From Sulfurimonas sp. SAG-AH-194-C21 (GTDB lineage Bacteria; Campylobacterota; Campylobacteria; Campylobacterales; Sulfurimonadaceae), in the NCBI RefSeq assembly GCF_029215985.1, contig NZ_JAEMVC010000001.1, forward strand, positions 1 through 64,000: a stretch of DNA of 64,000 nucleotides. Direction: 5' to 3'. The position numbers and the translations under genes were made by a program. Of this stretch, positions 1 through 8,642 are shown piece by piece; the stretch's first letter is position 1; every line of letters starts with the position of its first letter. Below the pieces are notes generated by a model. It was not told the origin of the DNA. It did no database searches and saw nothing but the letters and a program-made list of their open reading frames with translations.

Positions 1-2
1 GG

Positions 3-284
3 CTACGTCTTATAATAGGTATTGGTAGTATTCTTATTCTTACAATAATAGTAGGGGTTACAGGTTGGTACACACTAGAGTCACAAACAAAATCCCAACT
101 CCTAGCAAATGCTGCTATTGATTTAGTATCTTCTTTAAAAGATGCTCGTCAAAATGAAAAAAACTACATTCTCCGTGATAACCAACAGCTCGCTAAATCT
201 ACTGTAAGAGCTATTAACAGTATCAAAAGTATATTACGATTAATCCTAGCATCAGATCTGGTAAGCCTGTTATCCGTGGCATGA
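3..284 (+). pseudogene. Chemoreceptor/sensor fragment (5' end outside window, 3' end broken)
   Basis: The frame is open from the window edge and reads a hydrophobic segment (LIIGIGSILILTIIVGVTGW) followed by a helical stretch containing LKDARQNEKNYILRD, then stops at 282-284. ARxxEKNxxLR is the same signature seen three times in the kinase at 3532-6570 and is typical of periplasmic helical sensor domains of chemoreceptors and kinases. Only about 60 residues of the sensor domain are present before the reading frame runs into sequence belonging to a DUF433 gene in another frame. No HAMP or signalling domain follows. I read this as the N-terminal remnant of a methyl-accepting chemotaxis protein or kinase, truncated by a deletion or recombination near position 220-235. 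Confidence 0.6.
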
Positions 285-436
285 GAATAACTGTTTATGA
301 TATTTTAGAGATGCTTTCAGATGGAATGACATTTGATGAAATAATAGAAGACTACCCAGAATTACATCAAGATGATATATATGCCACATTAGCATATGCG
401 GCAGATAAAGAGCATAAACTTTCTATATGTGCATAA
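218..436 (+). pseudogene. DUF433 antitoxin, start codon apparently lost
   Basis: Frame 2 encodes the DUF433 core: YITINPSIRSGKPVIRG, then RITVYDILEMLSDGMTFDEI, then DYPELHQDDIYATLAYAAD. Members of this family normally begin a few residues before the ITINP motif. Here an in-frame TAA lies at 215-217 and there is no ATG, GTG or TTG between it and the ATG at 281. Translation from 281 would give only 51 residues and would lose the ITINPxIRSGKPVIRG segment. The 3' end overlaps the toxin start by 10 bases, the usual antitoxin-toxin arrangement. DUF433 proteins are thought to be DNA-binding antitoxins paired with DUF5615 toxins. Either the 5' end was deleted together with the end of the upstream sensor gene, or a rare start such as ATT (233 or 239) is used. 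Confidence 0.7.
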
Positions 437-768
437 AGCTACTTTTTGATCAAAACCTATCGTACAGACTAGTCTCAAGACTAAAAGATATTTATCCAAA
501 CTCAATTCATATTGCTTCAATAAACTTAGATAAATCAAGTGATAGGGATGTATGGAAATATGCTAAAGAAAATAACTATACGATAGTCACTAAAGATTCT
601 GATTTTAATGAAATATGCATGCTTTACGATTTTCCTCCCCACATTATTTGGTTAAGACTAGGAAATAGTCGTGTATCGACTGCAGAAGAAGTACTAAGAA
701 AATATGAAGATAAAATTTGTAAAATTGTTAAAGATGCTGAAATAGGTATTATCGATATTTCGACATGA
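427..768 (+). CDS. DUF5615 family PIN-like toxin
   Basis: The 113-residue protein starts KLLFDQNLSYRL and contains IASINLDKSSDRDVWKYA and IVTKDSDFNE, the spaced acidic residues (D9 in FDQNLS, the D in SSDRDVW, and the D pair in TKDSDF) that make up the metal site of PIN-like nucleases. This pattern is characteristic of DUF5615 proteins, which are encoded directly downstream of DUF433 genes. The ATG at 427 lies inside the end of the DUF433 frame, suggesting translational coupling. The gene is full length although its partner is damaged. RNase activity is inferred from the family; the target is unknown. Confidence 0.8.
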   Translation: MCIKLLFDQNLSYRLVSRLKDIYPNSIHIASINLDKSSDRDVWKYAKENNYTIVTKDSDFNEICMLYDFPPHIIWLRLGNSRVSTAEEVLRKYEDKICKIVKDAEIGIIDIST

Positions 769-796
769 AGTTATAAAAGTTAATATAAACAAATGA

Positions 797-802
797 TATA
801 AT
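797..802 (+). promoter_or_regulatory. -10 box TATAAT, probable leaderless start of the 808 gene
   Basis: TGATATAAT ends five bases before the ATG at 808, so transcription would begin at or beside the start codon. No Shine-Dalgarno motif fits between them. Confidence 0.55.
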
Positions 803-807
803 GAATT

Positions 808-2019
808 ATGTCAGAAAATGAAAAGCATAAGATAATTGTTATTGGCGGTGGTTATGCCGGGATAAGAACTGTTCAAAATCTTGCTAAAAACCCCAAAAAT
901 GAGATAATTCTTTTAGATAAAAATCCTTATCACTATATGCAAACAGAGGTTTATGACCTTATCGCAAATGAAGAAGATTTTGCACAAATCACCCTTGACC
1001 TTTTTACATACTGTAGCGGATTTAAAAACAACAATGTCACTTTTTATAAACAAGAAGTGAAAAATATAGACTTTAATAAAAGAAAAGTTATTACAACAGT
1101 AGATAGACTCAACTATGATTATCTTGTCTTAGCAGTAGGTTCAAGAACAAAGTTTGCTCCTAATGTTGAGGGATTACGAGAGCATGCTTATGGGATAAAA
1201 GCACTTCATCGTGCTATGTACTTTAAACAAAAGTTTGAAATGTCCCTTTTTAAAAAAGTGGATGAAAGTGGTACATTATGTACACCCTTAAGTATAGTTA
1301 TAGCGGGAGCAGGACTGAGCGGTGTTGAAATAGCAGCACAAATGGCATCTTTTGCTAAAGAGTTTTATGCGAGTAACCATTTTATATGCCGTAAGCTTAA
1401 CATTATACTTGTAAACGCGGCAGAGCAGATACTGCGTGGAATGGATCAGCACTTAGTCGATAAGTCGATTGAGAGACTCTTAGACTTAGATGTAGTGATC
1501 AAAAACAGAGAAAAAGTCGTGGCGTTAACCAAAGATAGTGTAACTCTTAGTAGTGGAGAGATAGTTTTTATGGATTTTATGATTTTTGCTGGAGGCATTG
1601 AGCCAAATGGTTTGGTATATGAGTTGAACTTAGCCAAAAGTGAACGTGGTTACATTCAAACAAAACCTACCCTTCAAGTACTTGATTATGAAAGTGTTTT
1701 TGCCTTAGGGGACTGTACGACTTTAAGAGATAAGGATGAAAATATCATTGCTCCAACGGCAGATATTGCAGAGCAGATGGGAGAACTTTGTGCTGAAAAT
1801 ATACAGCTCCATCAAAAAGATAAGAGTTTAAAAAAACACAAGATACATTCACGAGGAATTCTTATAGCTTTAGGTCGAAGGTATGCAACTGCAAAGGTTT
1901 TTGGTATCTATATAAATGGTTACCTAGCATACATGATGAAAAAAATGATTGAGAGAATATATTCTAAAAAGTTAGATATGCACTCTTGTATCGGATGCAA
2001 AAAAATATTTGATGAGTAA
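808..2019 (+). CDS. NAD(P)/FAD-dependent oxidoreductase, type II NADH dehydrogenase-like
   Basis: The 403-residue protein has an N-terminal FAD-binding GGGYAGI motif (about residues 13-19), the pairing segment LNYDYLVLAVGSRTKF, a second dinucleotide motif GAGLSGVEIA (about 166-175) for NADH, and the FAD-binding FALGDC near residue 298. This is the architecture of NDH-2 (Ndh) and related sulfide:quinone reductases. The redox-active cysteine pair expected in SQR is not obvious, while two cysteines (CIGCKK) sit at the extreme C-terminus, so a peripheral-membrane NADH:quinone oxidoreductase is the better call. The C-terminal region with GYLAYMMKKMIERI may give membrane contact. It is probably transcribed as a leaderless mRNA. 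The physiological donor cannot be settled from sequence. Confidence 0.75.
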   Translation: MSENEKHKIIVIGGGYAGIRTVQNLAKNPKNEIILLDKNPYHYMQTEVYDLIANEEDFAQITLDLFTYCSGFKNNNVTFYKQEVKNIDFNKRKVITTVDRLNYDYLVLAVGSRTKFAPNVEGLREHAYGIKALHRAMYFKQKFEMSLFKKVDESGTLCTPLSIVIAGAGLSGVEIAAQMASFAKEFYASNHFICRKLNIILVNAAEQILRGMDQHLVDKSIERLLDLDVVIKNREKVVALTKDSVTLSSGEIVFMDFMIFAGGIEPNGLVYELNLAKSERGYIQTKPTLQVLDYESVFALGDCTTLRDKDENIIAPTADIAEQMGELCAENIQLHQKDKSLKKHKIHSRGILIALGRRYATAKVFGIYINGYLAYMMKKMIERIYSKKLDMHSCIGCKKIFDE

Positions 2020-2044
2020 AAACTTATCTTTAGTAAGTTTAGAA

Positions 2045-2050
2045 TATAAT
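2045..2050 (+). promoter_or_regulatory. -10 box TATAAT, probable leaderless start of the 2057 gene
   Basis: TATAAT is followed by six bases and then the ATG at 2057. No Shine-Dalgarno sequence is present in the gap. Confidence 0.5.
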
Positions 2051-2056
2051 AATTAA

Positions 2057-2701
2057 ATGAATTTACTTACAGCACAAGACATAGCGCATACTTTTGAATA
2101 CGAACTCTTTAGGGATGTAAATATTGAGCTCAACTCTGGAGAAAGTATCGCTATCATAGGTATGAGTGGGAGTGGAAAATCTACACTGCTACATCTACTT
2201 TCAACACTCTTAACACCAAGTGAAGGGTCTGTTTTACTTTTTGGTGAAGATGTAAGTAGTATGAGTAAAAAAAGACTCTCTAGCATTAAACGCCATGATT
2301 TAGGTCTTATCTTTCAATCGCATTATCTTTTTAATGGTTTTAGTGCTTATGAAAACTTAGAAGTTGCAGAGCTACTCTCAGGTGAAAAGATAGAAGATGA
2401 TTTACTAGAAGCCTTACATATAAAAGAACCTATACATCAAAAAGTAACTGAGCTCTCAGGTGGTCAGCAGCAACGTGTCTCTATAGCAAGAGTGCTGACT
2501 AAAAAACCTCGTATTATCTTTGCGGATGAACCAACTGGAAACTTAGATAAAAAAACAGCAGATGAAGTAATGAGTCTTTTCTTTGAGTACTGTAAAGAAC
2601 ATGATGCAGGCATGATACTAGTGACACATGACAATGAATTAGCACATCAGTGTGATAAGGTTTTCCACCTTGAAGATAAAAAGCTCCAGCGAATTAAGTA
2701 G
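2057..2701 (+). CDS. ABC transporter ATP-binding protein, LolD/FtsE/MacB type
   Basis: The 214-residue ATPase has Walker A GMSGSGKST (about 35-43), the Q-loop in LIFQSHYLFNGF, the signature LSGGQQQR (about 134-141), Walker B RIIFADEP and the switch histidine in LVTHD. Size and the FNGFSAYENLEVAELL segment match the small ATPases of lipoprotein-release (LolCDE) or MacB/FtsE-type type VII ABC systems. No permease gene lies beside it; fliR follows after eight bases. LolD is the most likely assignment, inferred by similarity in length and motifs. The start is the ATG six bases after a TATAAT box. Confidence 0.75.
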   Translation: MNLLTAQDIAHTFEYELFRDVNIELNSGESIAIIGMSGSGKSTLLHLLSTLLTPSEGSVLLFGEDVSSMSKKRLSSIKRHDLGLIFQSHYLFNGFSAYENLEVAELLSGEKIEDDLLEALHIKEPIHQKVTELSGGQQQRVSIARVLTKKPRIIFADEPTGNLDKKTADEVMSLFFEYCKEHDAGMILVTHDNELAHQCDKVFHLEDKKLQRIK

Positions 2702-2709
2702 TAAATAAT

Positions 2710-3474
2710 ATGGAGTTTATGAAAATATTTGAAGAAGCAAATGTAGTTGGTTTTATACTGCTTTTTTTTCGTTTTGCGGCACTTTTTATAGCTGTTCCAA
2801 TATTTTCTCATAAAAACATTCCTATGCAGATAAAAACTGCGATGGCCTTTTTCTTCACTATAGTGTTTTACTCCTCTATGCCACCCCTGCAAATAGCTAT
2901 AAATCTACCTACGATAGTGTTAGCAATTTTGAGTGAGTTTATGCTTGGTTTAGTAGTAGGCATAATACTTCAACTTGCATACCATGTTATCACTTTTGCA
3001 GGGGGAATTATCTCTTTTATGATGGGCTTTTCCATGGCGAGTGCTATTGACCCACAATCGGGTGTTTCAATGCCTATCATTTCTCAGTTTTTATCTTTAA
3101 TGGGATTAATGGTTTTACTCTCATTAGATTTGCATCACTGGGTACTGCTTTTTGTAGATAGCTCTTTAAAGGTTGTACCTTTAGGTGGGTTTGTAATGAA
3201 ACAAGATCTTTTTGACTATGTAATCCATGCTGCTTCAAATATGTTTCTAGTTGGTTTTATGATAGCGTTTCCTATAGTTGCATTGTCTTGGTTGGCTGAT
3301 GTTATATTTGGAATGCTTATGAAAACAATGCCACAGTTTAACCTTTTAGTTATAGGGTTCCCAATCAAAATCATGGTGGCGTTTGTTGTGCTCATCGCGA
3401 CATTTGCTTCGACTATGTTAATCGTGAAAACTCAAATGATAGATGCATTTAATGCGTTAGAGATGCTTTTTTAG
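2710..3474 (+). CDS. fliR: Flagellar biosynthesis protein FliR
   Basis: The 254-residue polytopic membrane protein starts with VVGFILLFFRFAALFIAVPIFSHKNIP and has the FliR hallmarks: a run of long hydrophobic helices, the segment SMASAIDPQSGVSMPIISQF and the C-terminal PQFNLLVIGFPIKIMVAFVVL. FliR is part of the FliPQR export gate of the flagellar type III secretion system in the inner membrane. No other flagellar gene is nearby, in keeping with the scattered flagellar genes of Campylobacterota. It follows the ABC ATPase by eight bases and is probably co-transcribed with it. The start may be M1 or M4. Confidence 0.9.
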   Translation: MEFMKIFEEANVVGFILLFFRFAALFIAVPIFSHKNIPMQIKTAMAFFFTIVFYSSMPPLQIAINLPTIVLAILSEFMLGLVVGIILQLAYHVITFAGGIISFMMGFSMASAIDPQSGVSMPIISQFLSLMGLMVLLSLDLHHWVLLFVDSSLKVVPLGGFVMKQDLFDYVIHAASNMFLVGFMIAFPIVALSWLADVIFGMLMKTMPQFNLLVIGFPIKIMVAFVVLIATFASTMLIVKTQMIDAFNALEMLF

Positions 3475-3499
3475 TTTTATTTAGATACAATAATAACAA

Positions 3500-3505
3500 T
3501 ATAAT
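3500..3505 (+). promoter_or_regulatory. -10 box TATAAT upstream of the 3532-9824 signalling operon
   Basis: AATATAATC lies 27 bases before the GTG start at 3532. The leader contains AAGGA followed by six bases and GTG, a good ribosome-binding site. Confidence 0.5.
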
Positions 3506-3531
3506 CAATATACTACCCTCAAGGAATATTC

Positions 3532-6500
3532 GTGAATATTTTACTCATAAATGACAATCCTGTTGTTAATAAACTCGTTACTCTTAGTGCTCAAAAAACT
3601 TCTGATAATCTTGAAGTTGTTGAATCTTTAGAAAACTTAGAATCTACTACATATGATTTAGTTGTTATAGACGATACTCTTTACAGTGATGAATTGCATA
3701 TGGAACTTAATGCAAAAGTTCAATACTCTCAATCACTCTATATCTGTTCACGTGATGCCGAAGCTGTAAGTGGTTTTACAAAAATACTTAAAAAACCATT
3801 TTTACCGACAGACCTAGTAGAACTGTTTTCAGTTTTTAGTAAAGAAGCGGATGAGATTGATCTAAGTGTGTTGGACGAGGATGATGTAGAAATTAGTCTG
3901 GATGCACCAGACATAGAAGAGTTAGATGATGAAATAAGCCTTGATGAACTGGATGAAATCGGGGAGCTAGATGAGCTTGAAGAACTCGATGGACTTGATG
4001 AACTAGAAGAGCTTAAGGATGAAGAGAGCAGTGACAGTATTTTAGATGATGATGAAGCACAAAAAGTGATAGATTTACTCGAAGAGACTGATACAGATCT
4101 TGATGAAGTGCTAGAACTTGAAGAAGAGTTAGACCTAGAACTTGAAGCTGAAGAAGAAACTGAAGATGAAGAAGAGCTAGACCTTGATATTTTATTAAAA
4201 GATTTAGATGAATATCTCAAAGAATTTCAAGAGTTTGTAAACTTAAACATTGAGAAGAACAACTCTTTGCAAGAGATGGTTGAACAGGGTAGATACCTTG
4301 AAAACAGTGCAGTCAGCCTGAAAAATGATCAAAAAATAGAGTTACAAAAACTTGAAGGTTTAGCAATATCTTCATCAGAAGACAGACAAGAAAAAAGTGA
4401 AAAAGCGGATGATGCAAATAGAATCATTAAGTTCATGGGTGAAGCACGCCAACAAGAAAAAAACTTTTTACTTCGTGGTGACTTTAGATATGCTGATGCT
4501 ACCGAAGTACTCGTTGATAAACTCATCACACAAGCAGGCACAACAAAGAATCGTTTTAACGATAAAGAGAACAAACAACTAGCCCAACAAATAATAACAA
4601 AAGCAAAAGAGTACTTACGAGAGTTACATATAGTTATGGAAGGTAAAAAGAACAAATCCTTAGTCCATGCCCGTATGATAAAACTAGGAAGAAAAGTAGA
4701 AAATAAAACAATTCGCCTCAGAGAAGATCAAAAAGAGGAACTCTTAGCTATAGAGAAGCTCGGGAAAAGTAACCTTGTTATGCGTTTAGAAAAACGTGAA
4801 AAAGCTGACTCTGCAAATAGAATCATAAAACTAATGAGTGAAGCACGACAACAAGAAAAAAACTTTTTACTGAGAAAAGAGGCTGCCTATGCAGAAGTAA
4901 CACTCTCTCTCGTACGTGAAGCAATTAAAGAGGCTACAAAACTACAAAAAAAGTTTGCAGATAAAGAAAATAAAAAACTTGCACAAACAATTATAGACAC
5001 AGCCAATCAATATATAAAAGAGTTTAAAGAAGTTGTTGGCATTACAAATGATAACTTAATTGCAGAGGATAAAATGGCGAGTCTCGGTAGAAGAGTTGAA
5101 GATCGTGCAACTAGACTACGTGGAGATCAAAAAGAAGAGCTCATTCGACTTGAAAAGCTTTCAACAGGTTTATCAAAACAGCGTTTAGACAAACGAATCA
5201 AAGTTGAAACGGCAAATACAATAATCCGACTCATGGGTGAAGCCCGTCAGCAAGAAAAAAACTACCTACTCCGAAGTGAGTCTTCTTATATAGATGTGAC
5301 GATTGACTTAGTTACACGTGCTGTTATAGATGCTAAACTCTTAAGTGAAAGATTTGAGGATATAGATAATAAAAAGCTTATAGATACTATGGTTGATGCT
5401 GCGAAAATATACCTCAAAGAGTTCAAAGATGTTGTGATCATTATAGACAAACAAGAAGCGAAGCAGACAGCTATGATTAATGCTGCAAGAAGTATAGAAA
5501 ACTTAGCAAGTGAAATACATACTAAAACACAGAAAAAAGTAAATACTTCAAGAGTAATCGCAGTAAATATCATTTTAAGTACCTTAATTATCGCTCTGTT
5601 TCTCGGTGTGCTTGTAGCTATTTTACTCACCAAAAGTATATCAAATCCTATTAAAGAGCTAGTAGTTGTTATAGATAGACTAGCTAAAGAGGACAATGCT
5701 GATGTTCCACTCGTAAACAATAAAGATGAAATAGGTCAAATAGCGAGAGCGATATCTAACTTTAAAGAGATAGTGCTCACAAGAAAAGAAAAAACAGAAG
5801 CACAACTTGTTCAGTCTGAAAAAATGGTTGCGTTAGGAGACTTAGTAGCGGGTGTTGCTCATGAGATAAACACTCCTATAGGTATAGCTGTAACAGGAAG
5901 TACTCACCTCCAAACACAGATAAAAAACCTTGAGATACTCTTTGAAAATGGTACACTTAAAAAAGCAAATTTTCGAGAGTTTGTACAAAATGCAATGCCA
6001 ACAGCCACTACAATACAGACAAACCTAGAACGAGCATCTCAACTTGTCAAAAGTTTTAAACAGGTTGCAGTTGACCAATCTTCAGAAGAGAAGAGAGAAG
6101 TAGTTCTTTATGAGTATATGCAAGACATCCTGTATAGTTTACAGCCAAAATTAAAACTCGTCAAACAAGAAGTACATATTTCCGGTGATGAAAAAATCAA
6201 AGTAGAGACTGTTCCAGGCGCACTTTCACAAATTGTTTCAAACTTAATTCTCAACTCTCTCAAACATGCTTATGCTCAAGATGAAGAGGGAACTATTCGT
6301 TTAGATATTACAACTGAGGACAAGAATGCATTAATAATTTACTCAGATGATGGAAAAGGTATGAGTGAAGAGATAATACAAAGAATATATGAACCATTTT
6401 TTACAACTAAAAGAGGTGAAGGTGGAAGTGGACTTGGACTGAGCATAGTCTATAACCTAGTAACCCAAACACTCAATGGAACAATAGAGTGTTTTAGTCA

Positions 6501-6570
6501 AGTAGGTAAGGGAACACGATTTGAAATCAGATTTCCACTAGAAAACATAGATAAAGGAGATGCTAAATAA
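3532..6570 (+). CDS. Sensor histidine kinase: receiver-like domain, acidic linker, triple sensor repeat, HAMP, HisKA, HATPase
   Basis: GTG start with AAGGA six bases upstream; 1012 residues. Residues 1-105 are receiver-like (D8, DLVVIDD with D47/D48, KKPF with K88). Residues about 110-225 are almost all Asp, Glu and Leu (LDELDE-type repeats). Residues 249-647 hold three head-to-tail copies of a 133-residue helical module, each containing GEARQQEKN(F/Y)LLR or SEARQQEKNFLLR; a fourth copy begins at residue 648 and runs into the only clear membrane helix (about 675-700). HAMP follows (SNPIKELVVVIDRLA), then HisKA with H777 in HEINTPIG, and HATPase_c with DDGKGM and GGSGLGLSIV. The ARxxEKxxLLR module is typical of periplasmic helical sensor domains, yet no signal peptide or first membrane helix precedes it, so topology is unclear. 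It overlaps the next gene by one base. Confidence 0.85.
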   Translation: MNILLINDNPVVNKLVTLSAQKTSDNLEVVESLENLESTTYDLVVIDDTLYSDELHMELNAKVQYSQSLYICSRDAEAVSGFTKILKKPFLPTDLVELFSVFSKEADEIDLSVLDEDDVEISLDAPDIEELDDEISLDELDEIGELDELEELDGLDELEELKDEESSDSILDDDEAQKVIDLLEETDTDLDEVLELEEELDLELEAEEETEDEEELDLDILLKDLDEYLKEFQEFVNLNIEKNNSLQEMVEQGRYLENSAVSLKNDQKIELQKLEGLAISSSEDRQEKSEKADDANRIIKFMGEARQQEKNFLLRGDFRYADATEVLVDKLITQAGTTKNRFNDKENKQLAQQIITKAKEYLRELHIVMEGKKNKSLVHARMIKLGRKVENKTIRLREDQKEELLAIEKLGKSNLVMRLEKREKADSANRIIKLMSEARQQEKNFLLRKEAAYAEVTLSLVREAIKEATKLQKKFADKENKKLAQTIIDTANQYIKEFKEVVGITNDNLIAEDKMASLGRRVEDRATRLRGDQKEELIRLEKLSTGLSKQRLDKRIKVETANTIIRLMGEARQQEKNYLLRSESSYIDVTIDLVTRAVIDAKLLSERFEDIDNKKLIDTMVDAAKIYLKEFKDVVIIIDKQEAKQTAMINAARSIENLASEIHTKTQKKVNTSRVIAVNIILSTLIIALFLGVLVAILLTKSISNPIKELVVVIDRLAKEDNADVPLVNNKDEIGQIARAISNFKEIVLTRKEKTEAQLVQSEKMVALGDLVAGVAHEINTPIGIAVTGSTHLQTQIKNLEILFENGTLKKANFREFVQNAMPTATTIQTNLERASQLVKSFKQVAVDQSSEEKREVVLYEYMQDILYSLQPKLKLVKQEVHISGDEKIKVETVPGALSQIVSNLILNSLKHAYAQDEEGTIRLDITTEDKNALIIYSDDGKGMSEEIIQRIYEPFFTTKRGEGGSGLGLSIVYNLVTQTLNGTIECFSQVGKGTRFEIRFPLENIDKGDAK
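4276..5472 (+). repeat. Three tandem 399-bp in-frame repeats encoding a sensor module
   Basis: Equivalent ATG codons fall at 4276, 4675, 5074 and 5473, exactly 399 bases (133 codons) apart. A second set of markers, the Met before (G/S)EARQQEKN, falls at 4435, 4834 and 5233, again 399 apart. The protein copies are clearly related but diverged, so this is an old duplication. A partial fourth unit starts at 5473. Confidence 0.9.
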
Positions 6571-8642
6571 TGAGCATACATGATGATGAGGACTTACTCT
6601 TTAGTGGTGATGAGTCACAAGATTTAGAAGAACAAAATATTATAGAGAAAGAAACTTGGAAAATATTAATTGTTGATGATGAAGTAGAAATGCACACCAT
6701 AACAAAACTCACACTTGTAGGCTTTGAGTTTAACGAAAAAACTTTAGAGTACCTTCATGCATATAGTGCTACAGAGGCTGAGGGTATCTTAAAAGAGCAT
6801 GATGATATTGCCCTTATTCTTTTAGATGTTGTAATGGAAAATGACCATGCGGGGCTTGATTTAGTCAAACATATACGTAATACACTAGATAACCACAATA
6901 CCCGTATTGTTTTACGTACGGGTCAAGCAGGACTTGCCCCTGAGAGAGATGTGGTAACAGAGTATGATATAAATGACTATATCAACAAGTCAGAACTCTC
7001 AGCTGATAAACTTTTTACAATTTTAATGGCAAGTTTACGATCGTATAGAGATATTATCTACCTAGAAAAAGGGCGCATTGAACTAGCACAAGCAAATAAA
7101 ATACTTGCAGATCAGCACAAAAGAACACAACTCACACTGGAGTCTATTGGGGATGCAGTTGTCACAACTGACACACAAGCTAATATCACCTATATGAATA
7201 AAACAGCAGAGAGACTAACGGGATGGACTAAAGAAGATGCTATGGACAAAAAGGTCTCAGAAGTTCTTCACATCATCAACTCTTACACAAAAGAAACTGT
7301 AAGAAACCCTATTTATAAAGTGCTCGAGGACTTAAAAGTAGCACTGCTTGATACACATAGTATACTCGTTTCTAAAGATGGTTTAGAATTTAATGTCTCT
7401 GATAGTGCAGCACCTATTTTTGATAGTAACAATGAACTCGTTGGTGCGATTTTAGTATGTCATGACATTACCGAAGCCTACCAGATAGAAGAGGCACTAC
7501 GACGTTCTCAAAAGATGGAAGCAATTGGTCAACTCTCCGGTGGAATTGCCCATGATTTTAACAACCAACTCGGCGTAGTTGTTGGTTATCTGGATTTTTT
7601 AGAAGAGGAGTATGAGGAGGGAGATAAACAACTGAAGTGGATACGGACTGCTATGAAAGCTTCGCAGCGTTGTATAGACTTAACTAAACAACTACTCTCC
7701 TTTTCAAGAGTAAAAACAAAAGATAAAACTACCCTCAATGTTAATACTGTTATCAAAGATATGGATATGATGCTTAAACGTTCTATAACGCCTGAGATAG
7801 AGTTAGAAGTAGTGTATGAAGACTCATCATGGCTTGTTGATATTGATGCGGGTGAACTCCAAGACGCTATTTTAAATCTTACTATAAATGCGAGGGATGC
7901 TATGCCAGATGGTGGAAAGTTACGCATAGAAACAGCGAACAAATACCTTGATGCAGCATATATCCGTCTGCATTCAGAAAAAATATCAGGAGAGTACTGT
8001 GAAATCACTATTAGTGATACCGGTACAGGAATGAGTAAAGAAACTTTAGAGAAAGTATTTGAGCCATTTTTCACTACTAAAGATAAAAGCCAAGGGACTG
8101 GACTTGGCATGTCTATGGTTTACTCCTTTATGCAAAGATTTGATGGATTTGTGCATATTTACTCAGAAATAGGCTACGGTACAGAGATAAAACTCTATCT
8201 CCCTAAATCAAAGTTACACAAATCAAAAAGCACAATCTCAGTAAAAAGTGATATCCCACACGGTAAGGAAAAAATTCTCGTAGTAGATGATGAAGAAGAT
8301 TTACTAGACTTAGCGACACACTATTTAGAGAGTTTAGGATATACTACTTTTAAGGCATCTTGTGCTGCTGATGCCCTTGAAGTACTAGAAAAAGAAAAGG
8401 ATTTTGACCTTCTATTTAGCGATGTAGTTATGCCTGGTGGTATCAATGGTTATGAACTTGCTGTACAAGCACAAAATGTACAAAAAGATCTTAAAGTATT
8501 ACTAACATCAGGGTTTACATCTAAGAGTATTTTAGAGAGTGTTCAAGAAAAACTGTATGAAGAGCTCTTGACAAAACCTTATAGAAAAATCGATTTAGCA
8601 AAAAGAGTCCGTAAAATTTTAGATGAGGGGGGGGGAAAGTAA
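6570..8642 (+). CDS. Hybrid histidine kinase: REC-PAS-HisKA-HATPase-REC
   Basis: 690 residues, no membrane helix, so cytoplasmic. An N-terminal receiver has D36-D37, phospho-acceptor D86 (LILLDVV), T117 and K140. A PAS domain (about 178-300) includes TQANITYMNKTAERLTGWTKEDA. The histidine box SGGIAHDFNNQLG carries H328 and the HATPase domain has SDTGTGM and GTGLGMSMVYSF. A C-terminal receiver (about 565-685) has ILVVDDEEDL and D618 in FSDVVMP. The ATG overlaps the upstream stop by one base, implying coupled translation with the membrane kinase. The HDFNNxL box and a C-terminal receiver fit a self-contained phosphorelay node. The last codons contain a run of nine G. Confidence 0.9.
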   Translation: MSIHDDEDLLFSGDESQDLEEQNIIEKETWKILIVDDEVEMHTITKLTLVGFEFNEKTLEYLHAYSATEAEGILKEHDDIALILLDVVMENDHAGLDLVKHIRNTLDNHNTRIVLRTGQAGLAPERDVVTEYDINDYINKSELSADKLFTILMASLRSYRDIIYLEKGRIELAQANKILADQHKRTQLTLESIGDAVVTTDTQANITYMNKTAERLTGWTKEDAMDKKVSEVLHIINSYTKETVRNPIYKVLEDLKVALLDTHSILVSKDGLEFNVSDSAAPIFDSNNELVGAILVCHDITEAYQIEEALRRSQKMEAIGQLSGGIAHDFNNQLGVVVGYLDFLEEEYEEGDKQLKWIRTAMKASQRCIDLTKQLLSFSRVKTKDKTTLNVNTVIKDMDMMLKRSITPEIELEVVYEDSSWLVDIDAGELQDAILNLTINARDAMPDGGKLRIETANKYLDAAYIRLHSEKISGEYCEITISDTGTGMSKETLEKVFEPFFTTKDKSQGTGLGMSMVYSFMQRFDGFVHIYSEIGYGTEIKLYLPKSKLHKSKSTISVKSDIPHGKEKILVVDDEEDLLDLATHYLESLGYTTFKASCAADALEVLEKEKDFDLLFSDVVMPGGINGYELAVQAQNVQKDLKVLLTSGFTSKSILESVQEKLYEELLTKPYRKIDLAKRVRKILDEGGGK
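8627..8635 (+). repeat. Homopolymer of nine G at the end of the hybrid kinase gene and in the ribosome-binding site of the next gene
   Basis: Nine consecutive G lie eight codons-bases before the ATG at 8643, in very AT-rich surroundings. They encode the Gly-rich C-terminus of the kinase and are also the only Shine-Dalgarno-like sequence for the EAL gene. Poly-G tracts of this length are the classic slippage sites behind phase variation in Campylobacterota. Gain or loss of one G would only change the last few kinase residues but would alter stop position and spacing to the next start. Confidence 0.75.

Noticed and set aside
3738-4220. Antisense serine-rich frame of 160 codons (runs of Ser)
   Set aside because: It is the mirror of the Asp/Glu/Leu codons of the acidic linker in the kinase on the plus strand; no ribosome site and no domain.
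7586-8110. Long minus-strand frame of 174 codons inside the hybrid kinase
   Set aside because: It mirrors the HisKA/HATPase codons of the plus-strand kinase, which has clear catalytic motifs; the antisense protein has none.
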